This document shows positions 39,670 through 47,912 of a stretch of DNA of 64,000 nt, piece after piece. Source of the DNA: a virus; IMG/VR virus record IMGVR_UViG_3300031839_001380, positions 1 to 64,000 of that record. One strand, 5' to 3'. The position numbers were made by a program, and so were the translations under genes. Position 1 is the stretch's first letter, and every line of letters begins with the position of its first letter. The notes under the pieces were generated by a model that was not told the DNA's origin, searched no databases, and saw only the letters and a program-made list of their open reading frames with translations.

Positions 39670-42600
39670 ATGACTCTTAAAAGATATACCCTGGCAGTTA
39701 CTAGTGCTGATCATTGGAATGAGATCCATGGGTCTCTCACTATCGACTCTAATCAGGACGGAATTCCAGACAGAAAAATTACTTGTACCGATGAGCACTC
39801 AATTAGTGCAGTTCGTGGTACTTATGAGTTAACAGATGACGAGGCTCAAGAGATTGCTCGTCATCCTCATGTTAAGTGGATTGAACTTTCACTAAAGGAC
39901 AATAGAGAAAGCTTTCCAGATCCATCTCTGGTAATGCCGTTAAGGTTTGATAGTGATGTTAAAATCTATAGAGATTTAGATAGTAATGGTCCACCAGCTT
40001 CAAATCCAACTTCTGCAGAATTAAATAGAACAAACTGGGCACTTCCTAGACTTTCTGGTATCGCAACCAACGGAGATTTTTGGTCTGGTGTAGTCGGTGA
40101 TATTGCACCCAAGCAGGGTAACTTTAACTTCTTATATGATGGTAGAAATGTAGATATTGTTATTCAAGACTCTGGTACTCTACAATCACACCCAGAATTC
40201 TTGGATGATAGTGGGAAAAGTAGGGTGCTTGACCTTGTTCTTGACTTCCCATATTATCTTGACCCTGGTTACTTTAATAGTGGTGGATTTGTTTATACCT
40301 TAGAAGACGGATCAGTAGGTGTTGATACTGCTAGAGCTGAAGCATGGTGGGAAGATAACAATGCTAGATCTGCTGAGTTCGTTCTTCTTCCTGAAGTAGT
40401 TATTCCTCCTGGTTACAATAGAAATGGTGCTATCGGTATTGGCACGGCAGGTTCTAATAACTTAGGTAGTGGTCACGGTACTGCAGCTGCATCTCTTGCT
40501 GCTGGTAAGAACTTTGGTCTTGCATTTAAATCAAACATCTGGGCAATGCCTTGTGTGTCTGATAATGTTGGTATGGATATTGAGACATCTTATGATCTCA
40601 TTAAGTTCTTCCATCAATATAAACCAGTAAACACTCAAACTGGGGTAAGAAATCCTACGGTTGTTAATGGTTCTTGGGGTTATCAGGCTGCTGTCCTCCC
40701 ATCGGGAACTGTAAGATACAAATTTACTGGTATTACTAGTACCATTGACATGAGCAGTGTCGCAGCTGGAGCTCCAGCTGGTGTTGAAGATATGATTATT
40801 GGTTTCAATAATCAAGTATCAGGTGCTTATAAATCATGGTCTTCTTCATCTAGATCTAGCGCCACTGATGCTGCTGGCGCTGAGATGATCGAAGCCGGTG
40901 TAATTATGATTGCCGCTGCTGGTAATAACAACCAGTATATTGGTATTGGACGAACAGATCCTCATAGACTTAATGGTGTTGCCGACCAATACTTTGGTTC
41001 TAATGATCCAAGGGCTGAGTTTGGTGGACAGAGGACACCAACATCCCATAGGGATTGGATGAATCCTCAGGGTATTGGTGTCGATGAGACCACTGGATAT
41101 CATCCTGTTATCAATGTTGGTGCTCTTGATGACTTTGTGGAATCTAGCTACAAAGAAAGAAAAGCTGAATATTCTAATAGTGGTCCTGGTGTTGACATTT
41201 ATGCACCTGCTGAAGACACTCTAGCTGCTGGTCTTCCTAGTGGACCTTATGCAGACTTCCAGAGATATGATAATCCTACTCATTTCGACGCTAACTTCAA
41301 CGGTACATCTGCTGCTGCTCCTGTAGTTACTGGTCTTGTAGCTTTATACTTGCAGAGAAAACCTGACGCTACATCTCAGGAACTGAGACAGTGGTTGCTG
41401 AATGATTATGGTCGGGGTGTTGGTGTTGGTGCAACGGACTCTTCCACTGTTGCTGCTGGTAGTACACAGACTGGTTCCGATTTACTCTTTGATCAGTTTC
41501 CAACTTCTGACTATGGTGATTCTAATTTTCAGTGGTGGACTGGTCAGTTCAACCAAAGAAGTCCTGATGGATCTGGTGGCAGTGTAGCGATTGTTTATCT
41601 TGACACTGCTTCTGGTATTCTGACAGAATCTGCTGGTATTACAGAACCGACTATTGAATCTCCAATCAATAATGATGTTGGTGTTAGTACTGAAAGCTTA
41701 CAGATAAGATCTAGTAGCTATGTTGCTATTGGAGATACTACCGTATCTGGTACTTTAAAAGCAGTTGAGATGCAACTCTCTACTGCATCTGACTTTAGTT
41801 CTATTGTCTGGGAATCTACTGGAGATAATAATACTAGTCTAATCCAAACAGTTGATGTTCAGTTAGCAGGTTTCACGACCCACTATGCTCGTACAAGACA
41901 TCTGTCTAACGATGATGGCACATCATTTACTTCATATACCTCTAATTACTCTACAGGTATTGTTTCATTCGCTACCTTAGGTAATGCTCCTGGTGTTCAG
42001 GCACCTACGATTATTAGTCCTATCAGTGGAACTACTCTAAATCAGAGATTTGGTATTGCTCTTGTATCCAGTGCATTTGTTTCTATTGATAGTGAAGCAG
42101 TATCTGGTACTTTAAAAGCAGTTGAGTTTGAAGTTGCTGAAGATATTGGATTTACTACTATAGTATTTACTAGTGTTGGTAACAATAATACTTCTTTATC
42201 TCAGATAATTCCTGAAGGACTTAACTCTAATCATACCTTCTATGTAAGATGTCGTCATCTTTCTAACGCTGATGGTACATCTGGTGTTGAACATACATCT
42301 CCTTTCTCAGCAGTAATTTCTTTCACCACTCCTTCTGCTGCTCTTGCTGAGGTTGGTAGACTTGCTTCTATTAAAACAACACTAACGAACGGTGTTGTTG
42401 AGCCGGTTCAGTTATATGAGGCAGATAACCTCCTTGAGGTTAGCATTAGTGTTGCAAACCAGAACGACTTCCGTTCTACATTCTCTATTGGTATTTCTAG
42501 TACTCCTGGATTCAAAAGGAGTGACTATATTACCTATGGTATTCCCCTTGATAGAGGTGGTACGAGACTGATTGAAAAAGTTGGTATCAAACCTGGAGAT

Positions 42601-44610
42601 AAGATCTTCGTATCTTCTTTCGACCCTAACATCTCTTTCCTTGCCTTTGCTACTAGAAAGTTTGATAAGTTGGGTCCTGACTCTGCTCTGGTTCATGGTA
42701 GAAGAAGATCTGGTACTCTTGGATTCAATCCTCCTTTCCAGATCAATACTAACCTTGAGTTTTTTACAGCACAAGAAGATAGCCTAGTCACAGTTCATGC
42801 TACAAACCAGAACTCTGACTCTACTGTTGGCATGTCAGTTGGTCTGTCCTCTGGTGGTCTCGCACAGTTCCAAGAGTCTGACTACCTGGTATTTGGTTTA
42901 AGACTGGCTCCTCTGCAGGATGTTCAGATCGACAACCTTGCTCTTGCTAAGGGTCAGAGCTTGATTGTTCGTGGTTCTAAACCCAATCTGACTTTTGTTG
43001 CTCACTCTGTACCTCAGGACCCTGGTCCCTCTGGTATTGGTACAAACATCAATGTTAATACCAGCGGTAACATTACTGCTACTGCATTCTTTGGAGATGG
43101 TTCTGGTATTACTGGTGTAACTGGTGTTGGTGCAGGTGTCATCATTAAGGATGATGATAGTACTGTTGGTACTGCTGCTACTATTAACTTCGGTCAGAAT
43201 CTGACAGTATCTCAAATCTCTGCTGGTATTGTCACTATTACTGCTGCAGATACCGTAGGTGTTGCACAAACTGCTAATAGTCTTGCCGCTGGGGTTTCTG
43301 TTCCTAAAGCAACTCAAGCAGACTTTGCAACTGTTGCTGGATTGGCTACGGTAGCAACCACAGCGACCTCGGCAAATACTGCTGACAGTGCAACAACTGC
43401 AGGAACAGCTTCTCAATTGGATGTTGATGCTACAATCACATCTAATAATGACATCACTGCACCGAGATTTATTGGTGACGGATCTCAGTTAACTAATATT
43501 GTTGCTGCTGGTTCGGGTGTCATCATTCAAGACTCTGGATCCGCAGTTGGTACAGCAGGAACAGTCAACTTTAATGCTGGTCTCGATGTAAGTCCAGTCT
43601 CTGCTGGTATCGTTACAGTAACGATTAACGAGGCACCTCGTGCTACACTTGCAGGTATTGCATCTGAGGCTATTGTCGCTGGCATTGCTACCTACGCTAC
43701 GCTCGCTGGACTCGCCTCTCAGGCAAACAATGCACTCTTTGCTAATAGTTCTAGTTTCTCCACCTTAACGGGCGCTGCAGACACCGCTAAGAACCTTTAT
43801 ACGCAGTTTGAGGGCACATACAAGCCTCTACCTACTACTATTGGTACAAAGACAACAGATCACAGATATTATGGCATCGGATCTGATCGTTCTATCAATG
43901 TTCAGGGTTATGAATCTCCTTACCTGAGATTTGAAGTAGGTCAAACCTATCGCTTTGAGAATGCATCACAGCAGGTAAACTATCCGATCAGGTTCTACTA
44001 TGCTGCAGATGGTTCTGCAGTAGGATTTGGTACAACAACTCCGAATCAGTACTCTGATAATGTAACTGAGACTGGAACTTATACTGAAATTCTCATTGAT
44101 GAGAACACTCCTCAACTCTTGTATTATGGTGCTGGTATTGGAACACAATTTGGAAGCATGGGTAACTCCATCCAAGTGTTTAATAATGATTTCCATAAGG
44201 TCAGCAGAGTTGGGGAGTTTAAGAATCTTGTAGGTCTCAAGACTGCTACTTACACTCAATTCTATGAAGGTCGCGCCACTTCTTGGTACATGAACACTAA
44301 CCTTGGTGTTGGTAACAGTGATTATGTCCCTGGAGATCGCTCACATAATGTAAGCTCTATCGTTCAAACCGGTACTGGTATCTACAATGTTAACTTTGCT
44401 GATGCAATGAATGATACTGACTATGCTGTCATTGGTATCGCAAGTGGTACAAATGCTTTCCCAGGTGGTATCGTTAATTTACGAATTTCTGACAGAACAG
44501 TTAACGGATATACCGTTAGGGTGTATAATGGAATTCCTGCCCTTGAAGACTTGGGCGAACTTAGTATTATGACGCTTGGTGGACAAGATGGAGAACGGAC
44601 CTACATCTAG
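39670..44610 (+). CDS. giant virion protein: subtilisin protease fused to fibre repeats
   Basis: A 1646-residue protein. Residues 1-72 look like an I9-type propeptide (ISAVRGTYELTDDEAQEIARHPHVKWIEL). Residues about 120-600 form an S8 subtilisin-like peptidase with Asp167 (IVIQDSGT), His269 (GSGHGTAAA), oxyanion Asn near 419 (AAAGNN) and Ser547 (FNGTSAAAP). Two fibronectin-type repeats follow (ISSxxxVSGTLKAVEF and RTRHLSNDDGTSF, RCRHLSNADGTSG), then repeated phage beta modules of the AGVSVPKATQADFATVAGLATVATT type and an ending ELSIMTLGGQDGERTYI. No signal peptide. It is probably a tail appendage that digests host surface protein or processes itself. Confidence 0.85.
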   Translation: MTLKRYTLAVTSADHWNEIHGSLTIDSNQDGIPDRKITCTDEHSISAVRGTYELTDDEAQEIARHPHVKWIELSLKDNRESFPDPSLVMPLRFDSDVKIYRDLDSNGPPASNPTSAELNRTNWALPRLSGIATNGDFWSGVVGDIAPKQGNFNFLYDGRNVDIVIQDSGTLQSHPEFLDDSGKSRVLDLVLDFPYYLDPGYFNSGGFVYTLEDGSVGVDTARAEAWWEDNNARSAEFVLLPEVVIPPGYNRNGAIGIGTAGSNNLGSGHGTAAASLAAGKNFGLAFKSNIWAMPCVSDNVGMDIETSYDLIKFFHQYKPVNTQTGVRNPTVVNGSWGYQAAVLPSGTVRYKFTGITSTIDMSSVAAGAPAGVEDMIIGFNNQVSGAYKSWSSSSRSSATDAAGAEMIEAGVIMIAAAGNNNQYIGIGRTDPHRLNGVADQYFGSNDPRAEFGGQRTPTSHRDWMNPQGIGVDETTGYHPVINVGALDDFVESSYKERKAEYSNSGPGVDIYAPAEDTLAAGLPSGPYADFQRYDNPTHFDANFNGTSAAAPVVTGLVALYLQRKPDATSQELRQWLLNDYGRGVGVGATDSSTVAAGSTQTGSDLLFDQFPTSDYGDSNFQWWTGQFNQRSPDGSGGSVAIVYLDTASGILTESAGITEPTIESPINNDVGVSTESLQIRSSSYVAIGDTTVSGTLKAVEMQLSTASDFSSIVWESTGDNNTSLIQTVDVQLAGFTTHYARTRHLSNDDGTSFTSYTSNYSTGIVSFATLGNAPGVQAPTIISPISGTTLNQRFGIALVSSAFVSIDSEAVSGTLKAVEFEVAEDIGFTTIVFTSVGNNNTSLSQIIPEGLNSNHTFYVRCRHLSNADGTSGVEHTSPFSAVISFTTPSAALAEVGRLASIKTTLTNGVVEPVQLYEADNLLEVSISVANQNDFRSTFSIGISSTPGFKRSDYITYGIPLDRGGTRLIEKVGIKPGDKIFVSSFDPNISFLAFATRKFDKLGPDSALVHGRRRSGTLGFNPPFQINTNLEFFTAQEDSLVTVHATNQNSDSTVGMSVGLSSGGLAQFQESDYLVFGLRLAPLQDVQIDNLALAKGQSLIVRGSKPNLTFVAHSVPQDPGPSGIGTNINVNTSGNITATAFFGDGSGITGVTGVGAGVIIKDDDSTVGTAATINFGQNLTVSQISAGIVTITAADTVGVAQTANSLAAGVSVPKATQADFATVAGLATVATTATSANTADSATTAGTASQLDVDATITSNNDITAPRFIGDGSQLTNIVAAGSGVIIQDSGSAVGTAGTVNFNAGLDVSPVSAGIVTVTINEAPRATLAGIASEAIVAGIATYATLAGLASQANNALFANSSSFSTLTGAADTAKNLYTQFEGTYKPLPTTIGTKTTDHRYYGIGSDRSINVQGYESPYLRFEVGQTYRFENASQQVNYPIRFYYAADGSAVGFGTTTPNQYSDNVTETGTYTEILIDENTPQLLYYGAGIGTQFGSMGNSIQVFNNDFHKVSRVGEFKNLVGLKTATYTQFYEGRATSWYMNTNLGVGNSDYVPGDRSHNVSSIVQTGTGIYNVNFADAMNDTDYAVIGIASGTNAFPGGIVNLRISDRTVNGYTVRVYNGIPALEDLGELSIMTLGGQDGERTYI

Positions 44611-45148
44611 GGTTATTCAATATGATAAGGTGGTCACTAAGTTGCCCACCTTTATTATTGAAAATGGTCCAGAAGAATTTAATAGATTTAAAGATATAAT
44701 TCTGGAGAAAAGATCTCAAGATCCAGAATATCTGGATACAGATGAGACCGCAGGCCATTCTGTCAAGGCATGGTTAACTAAGTGGGATACACATCAAACT
44801 GATGATAGGTTTTTGGACATTGGCAATTATGTCATATATGTGCTAGACTACATTACGGAGCAGGTATTCCATACTCATGCAAAGTATAAACTCGCTTCTT
44901 TATGGGCAGTAGTCATGGAGGAGGGTGATCAAGCTACCCCTCATGATCACTTTCCATCAGCATGGTCTTGCGTTTACTATATTGATGTCGAAGAAGATGT
45001 TGCTCCTATCTTATTGGAAGATAAGGAAGTCCATGTAAAGAATGGGATGTTAGTTTTGTTTCCTGGATTCATTACACATCATGTTCCGCCTACGAAGGGG
45101 AGAAGGATTGCTGTTGCTATGAACATTAGTATTATTGATGAATCTTGA
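44588..45148 (+). CDS. Fe(II)/2-oxoglutarate oxygenase-like, copy 1
   Basis: A 186-residue protein. TPHDHFPSAWSCVYYIDVEEDVAPI gives His119-x-His121; GMLVLFPGFITHHVPP gives His164/165; GRRIAVAMN gives Arg172/173. It resembles the next gene throughout (VEExxAPI, HFPSAxS, EGRRI/GRRI), so the pair is a tandem duplication. First motif HxH. The start at 44588 overlaps the giant fibre gene by 23 nt, indicating coupled expression with it. Substrate unknown. Confidence 0.78.
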   Translation: MENGPTSRVIQYDKVVTKLPTFIIENGPEEFNRFKDIILEKRSQDPEYLDTDETAGHSVKAWLTKWDTHQTDDRFLDIGNYVIYVLDYITEQVFHTHAKYKLASLWAVVMEEGDQATPHDHFPSAWSCVYYIDVEEDVAPILLEDKEVHVKNGMLVLFPGFITHHVPPTKGRRIAVAMNISIIDES

Positions 45149-45150
45149 TT

Positions 45151-45705
45151 ATGACCGATATCGGAATTAGTAAAGTCTCTGTTCAAATGCCAATTTTTGA
45201 GTCTAGATGGACTGAAAGGTTGGATGAATTCAAACAGAATATTTTAGATCATAAAAAAGAAAACCCTGATAGTGTCTCTGATAGTAATGTCGAAGCGAGT
45301 TGGAGATCTGCTTGGAATCTTCATGAGGTTGATTCTAGATTTTCTTCAATTGCAAATTACTTTGAGGAGTTTGCCAACTCTATTGGCAAGCAGTACTTTT
45401 ATAGTAACGGCATATATGAGGTAACTAATCTATGGGCTATGGATTATGGTCCAAATGAAGGGACAAAATATCATAGTCACTTTCCCTCAGCATTGTCTTT
45501 CATTTTTTATATTGATGTGGAGGAAAACTCTGCCCCTATTTGTTTTGGAGACTCATGTAGACCTGTAGAAAATGGATTAGTTTTAGTGTTTGACGCTAGC
45601 TTACCGCATTGGGTTCCTGATAATCATGAGGGAAGAAGAATAGTTATTTCTGCAAATGTTGATCATGTGCCCCCACAGCTCCGGGGATATAATAGAGCAA
45701 TTTAA
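45151..45705 (+). CDS. Fe(II)/2-oxoglutarate oxygenase-like, copy 2
   Basis: A 184-residue paralogue of the preceding gene. TKYHSHFPSALSFIFYIDVEE gives His108-x-His110; VLVFDASLPHWVPD gives His153; EGRRIVISAN gives Arg162/163. Again HxH replaces HxD. An in-frame TTG 6 nt upstream is ignored. The two copies differ mainly in the N-terminal 90 residues, so they may act on related but different targets. Confidence 0.78.
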   Translation: MTDIGISKVSVQMPIFESRWTERLDEFKQNILDHKKENPDSVSDSNVEASWRSAWNLHEVDSRFSSIANYFEEFANSIGKQYFYSNGIYEVTNLWAMDYGPNEGTKYHSHFPSALSFIFYIDVEENSAPICFGDSCRPVENGLVLVFDASLPHWVPDNHEGRRIVISANVDHVPPQLRGYNRAI

Positions 45706-45742
45706 TTTTTTATAAATCTACTTGTAGGTAAAGCAGTAAGTT

Positions 45743-45973
45743 ATGTTTACAATCTACTCAATGCCAGGGTGTGGTCACTGTCGTCAAGTAAAACAGCTCA
45801 TGGAGATTACAGAGCAAAAGCATGTAGTCTACACATTAAATCAGGATTTTACTATTGAAGAATTTCAAAATGAATTTAATACGCAGTATTTTCCTCAGGT
45901 AGTTCACAACGATAAAGTTGTTGGAGGAGCTGCTGAAACAGTACAGTATTTTAAAGAGCAGAATCTTGTCTGA
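45743..45973 (+). CDS. grx: glutaredoxin
   Basis: A 76-residue glutaredoxin. The dithiol active site is C10-G-H-C13 in IYSMPGCGHCRQVK, FPQVVHNDKVVGG contains the cis-Pro and the GG glutathione site. It reduces disulfides using glutathione and may feed ribonucleotide reductase or the phage peroxiredoxin encoded near 17.6 kb. The first gene after a 37-nt gap with no clear promoter. The next small gene overlaps its 3' end by 8 nt. Confidence 0.93.
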   Translation: MFTIYSMPGCGHCRQVKQLMEITEQKHVVYTLNQDFTIEEFQNEFNTQYFPQVVHNDKVVGGAAETVQYFKEQNLV

Positions 45974-46160
45974 ACCAGAACTAAATAAAGATACCCACGG
46001 AAATCGGGGGGTGGAGTTCATTCTCAGCGGAGGAAAAAAGAAAGAACAACCAAAAACTTTTCAAATAAAGTTCGGTAACATGTTATCTTTCTTCAGGAGA
46101 GATATTGTTCTACATCTGAATTTTTATTTGGATATCAGAAAAAATAATTCCTCGGAGTAA
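45966..46160 (+). CDS. small protein, unknown function (TTG start)
   Basis: Codes for 64 residues (SEPELNKDTHGNRGVEFILS near the start) with a Lys-rich turn and an amphipathic C-terminal half (FGNMLSFFRRDIVLHLNFYLDI). The start is put at TTG 45966, overlapping the glutaredoxin stop by 8 nt; a longer in-frame extension would run deep into glutaredoxin. An internal ATG at 46080 would leave only 27 residues. Function unknown. Confidence 0.45.
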   Translation: MSEPELNKDTHGNRGVEFILSGGKKKEQPKTFQIKFGNMLSFFRRDIVLHLNFYLDIRKNNSSE

Positions 46161-46164
46161 AACA

Positions 46165-46389
46165 ATGCTAGCTGTAAGTTTAGTTGCAGGATCGTTCTTG
46201 GTCATAGGTGCATTAATCGTTGGATGTATGCTAGGATGGGTACTTAGAGAATATATGATGTACCATCATGATCGTTCAGATCAACAACAAGTTCTCCACC
46301 CTGAAATGTATGATGAGAATGGAAATATTCTTCCTGACTCATTAATCGCCTTTCGTTTTAATGAAGACGATGCCGATGACGAAGACTAA
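46165..46389 (+). CDS. small single-span membrane protein
   Basis: A 74-residue protein with an N-terminal transmembrane helix (LAVSLVAGSFLVIGALIVGCMLGWVL, residues 2-27) and an acidic cytoplasmic tail ending EDDADDED. GGAG 9 nt before the ATG is a good ribosome site. No family recognised. Confidence 0.65.
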   Translation: MLAVSLVAGSFLVIGALIVGCMLGWVLREYMMYHHDRSDQQQVLHPEMYDENGNILPDSLIAFRFNEDDADDED

Positions 46390-46406
46390 TTATTAATTTG
46401 AAAATC

Positions 46407-46856
46407 ATGAGTAAATTACCACCACATCCACTCCAATCTGAAATTTTGCAAGCTGTGTCGAGTGCAAAAACTAAAGCAGCAAAAATCAATCTGCTCAAAG
46501 AGCATAGATCTCCTGCTTTAGTCTCTTTATTTGTGTGGAACTTTGATGATAGTGTCATAAGTGCCATTCCTGAAGGAGATGTTCCATTCACTCCAAATGA
46601 TTCTCCTACTGTAGAATCTCAGAGTAAATTAGCTAGTCAGTATAGAACTCTTTATAACTATGTAAAGGGGGGTAATGATAGTCTTAAGAGGACTCGTAGA
46701 GAATCTTTGTTCATTGAACTTTTAGAGTCTCTTCATCCCGATGAAGCAGAAATTATCTGCTTGGTTAAGGATAAGAATTTGGGTAAGAAGTATCGTATCA
46801 CTCACAATGTCGTCAAGGAAGCATATCCTGATGTTGAGTGGGGTAATCGTAGTTGA
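46407..46856 (+). CDS. conserved phage protein (DUF6433-like)
   Basis: A 149-residue soluble, mostly helical protein beginning MSKLPPHPLQSEILQAVSSA, with KINLLKEHRSPALVSLFVWNFDDSVISAIPEGDVPF, a composition and layout resembling the T4-like family DUF6433. The start at ATG 46407 is preferred over a TTG 9 nt upstream. Its stop overlaps a TTG start of the next gene. The function of the family is unknown. Confidence 0.65.
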   Translation: MSKLPPHPLQSEILQAVSSAKTKAAKINLLKEHRSPALVSLFVWNFDDSVISAIPEGDVPFTPNDSPTVESQSKLASQYRTLYNYVKGGNDSLKRTRRESLFIELLESLHPDEAEIICLVKDKNLGKKYRITHNVVKEAYPDVEWGNRS

Positions 46857-47125
46857 ACAACGAAAGAGTAACCATCCTACATAAGGATTGCGATCCCGAG
46901 TTGGCAAAAGATAAATCTTTGCCATACTCGGCTTTTTTAATCGAATACTATGACTCTGAGGGACATAAAAAGTATGATATTGCCTCATCCTACAAACAAG
47001 TAGATCTTTTTGATTATTATTACGACGAATATAAGCATGGATTAAAGGGTTGGACTCAGACTGATGGGAAAGTCAACCCAAAGATGTATGGGTATAAAAG
47101 TAAAAATAAAGAGTCTAAAAAGTAA
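46853..47125 (+). CDS. conserved small phage protein (TTG start)
   Basis: A 90-residue protein (NNERVTILHKDCDPELAKDK after the start) with an aromatic-rich middle (DLFDYYYDEYKHGLKGW) and a basic tail. The only suitable start is TTG 46853, overlapping the previous stop by 4 nt, with no in-frame ATG before residue 78. Function unknown. A terminator follows. Confidence 0.6.
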   Translation: MNNERVTILHKDCDPELAKDKSLPYSAFLIEYYDSEGHKKYDIASSYKQVDLFDYYYDEYKHGLKGWTQTDGKVNPKMYGYKSKNKESKK

Positions 47126-47147
47126 TTTGACTTTTATTTTCAAGAAT

Positions 47148-47175
47148 CCGGGGAAAAAATCTCCGGGTTTTTTTT
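47148..47175 (+). terminator. Rho-independent terminator
   Basis: CCGGGGA (47148-47154), loop AAAAA, TCTCCGG (47160-47166) with one G-U pair, then G and eight T residues. A consensus promoter begins 12 nt later. Confidence 0.85.
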
Positions 47176-47186
47176 GCCCTATAGGG

Positions 47187-47216
47187 TTGACATAAATAAT
47201 GATAGTGGTCTATAAT
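47187..47216 (+). promoter_or_regulatory. consensus sigma70 promoter with embedded late core
   Basis: TTGACA (47187-47192), 18-nt spacer, TATAAT (47211-47216). ATAAATA (47192-47198) overlaps the -35 and spacer. The string TATAATAGACC is shared exactly with the gp32 promoter at 51201. Confidence 0.85.
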
Positions 47217-47224
47217 AGACCTGT

Positions 47225-47280
47225 CGTTCATCCAGAGCAATCTGGACGCAAGTAAGTCGCGGAACGGAGTCGTTCATCCC
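47225..47280 (+). promoter_or_regulatory. structured leader that may hide the ribosome site
   Basis: TCCAGA-GCAA-TCTGGA (47231-47246) is a perfect 6-bp hairpin with a GNRA loop. GAACG (47262-47266) pairs with CGTTC (47271-47275) around loop GAGT, enclosing the Shine-Dalgarno GGAG (47266-47269). A second CGTTCATCC copy at 47225-47233 could pair with the same GAACG, so two structures compete. Confidence 0.6.
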
Positions 47281-47448
47281 ATGTTAGAAGTATTATTCTA
47301 CACAACACTCACCTGTACTCAAACTGATGCTATCATGCTGAAGATTGAGAATAATCAAAACCTTAGCAATCAAGTTAAGGTTGAGTTGGTTGAGACCCTT
47401 AAGGACTCAGCACCAGAGTGTCGGTGGTATTGGGACGCACACGACTGA
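47281..47448 (+). CDS. small conserved phage protein, unknown function
   Basis: A 55-residue protein starting MLEVLFYTTLTCTQTDAIML, with a mildly hydrophobic N-terminus, two cysteines (C12, C47) and a WYWDAHD end. It has its own consensus promoter and structured leader. Proteins of this type recur in marine T4-like phages, but no function is known. Confidence 0.7.
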   Translation: MLEVLFYTTLTCTQTDAIMLKIENNQNLSNQVKVELVETLKDSAPECRWYWDAHD

Positions 47449-47518
47449 AGGAACGGGAAAAAACGGATCCAGCGAAAGCTGAGAAGGTTAATTTTCACCC
47501 AACTTCAGGAGTAAACCG

Positions 47519-47662
47519 ATGTCTACAATCACATACCGTGGCGTCAAGTATGACGCAGACCAGTACAAAGCAAAAGTAATTGAGGAGCAAACTGCTCGTC
47601 AAAATCACGAATTAATGTATCGTGGTATTAAAGTTGAGCGTAAGTTCGCATCAAAAAGCTGA
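47519..47662 (+). CDS. DUF4278-like small protein
   Basis: A 47-residue protein with two YRG motifs (ITYRGVKYDADQY and LMYRGIKVERK), the pattern of DUF4278 proteins of cyanobacteria. AGGAG at 47507-47511 lies 7 nt before the ATG. It may be a host-derived small protein; function unknown. It is followed by a composite terminator-promoter. Confidence 0.7.
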   Translation: MSTITYRGVKYDADQYKAKVIEEQTARQNHELMYRGIKVERKFASKS

Positions 47663-47684
47663 GTACTAGATTGGACGAATTAAA

Positions 47685-47712
47685 GAGGACTCTTGACGAG
47701 TCCTCTTTTTTT
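47685..47712 (+). terminator. Rho-independent terminator sharing DNA with a promoter
   Basis: GAGGACTC (47685-47692), loop TTGAC, GAGTCCTC (47698-47705), then a T run to 47712. The stem can extend by AAA/TTT. Its loop plus next base spell the -35 box of the following promoter. Confidence 0.88.
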
Positions 47713-47721
47713 GTGTATAAT
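47693..47721 (+). promoter_or_regulatory. sigma70 promoter nested in the terminator
   Basis: TTGACG (47693-47698) occupies the terminator loop; after 17 nt comes TATAAT (47716-47721). It would drive the genes from 47742. Five of six -35 bases and all -10 bases match consensus. Confidence 0.7.
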
Positions 47722-47741
47722 GATCAAAACCTCATTCTTTT

Positions 47742-47912
47742 ATGGACAGACAAGTTTTAAAGGGTTTGGTCTTGACCATGAAAGCATTGGTGCAAGAACT
47801 AGAATCTGAAGTGTTCTCCGATGCAGAAGCTTATCAACAAGATAAGCGCGAAAACTATGATGATCCAGTAGAATACTTTGGAGACGGAGACGATGACGGA
47901 TATGCAGACTGA
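47742..47912 (+). CDS. small acidic protein, unknown function
   Basis: A 56-residue protein beginning MDRQVLKGLVLTMKALVQEL; the first half is an amphipathic helix, the end is very acidic (GDGDDDGYAD). It is the first gene after the nested promoter and overlaps the next by 20 nt. Function unknown. Confidence 0.6.
   Translation: MDRQVLKGLVLTMKALVQELESEVFSDAEAYQQDKRENYDDPVEYFGDGDDDGYAD

Noticed and set aside
42898-43416. 172-residue Cys/Ser-rich antisense frame within the giant fibre gene
   Set aside because: Its Cys/Ser bias arises from reading the Ala/Thr/Gly repeats backwards; the sense frame is clearly coding.
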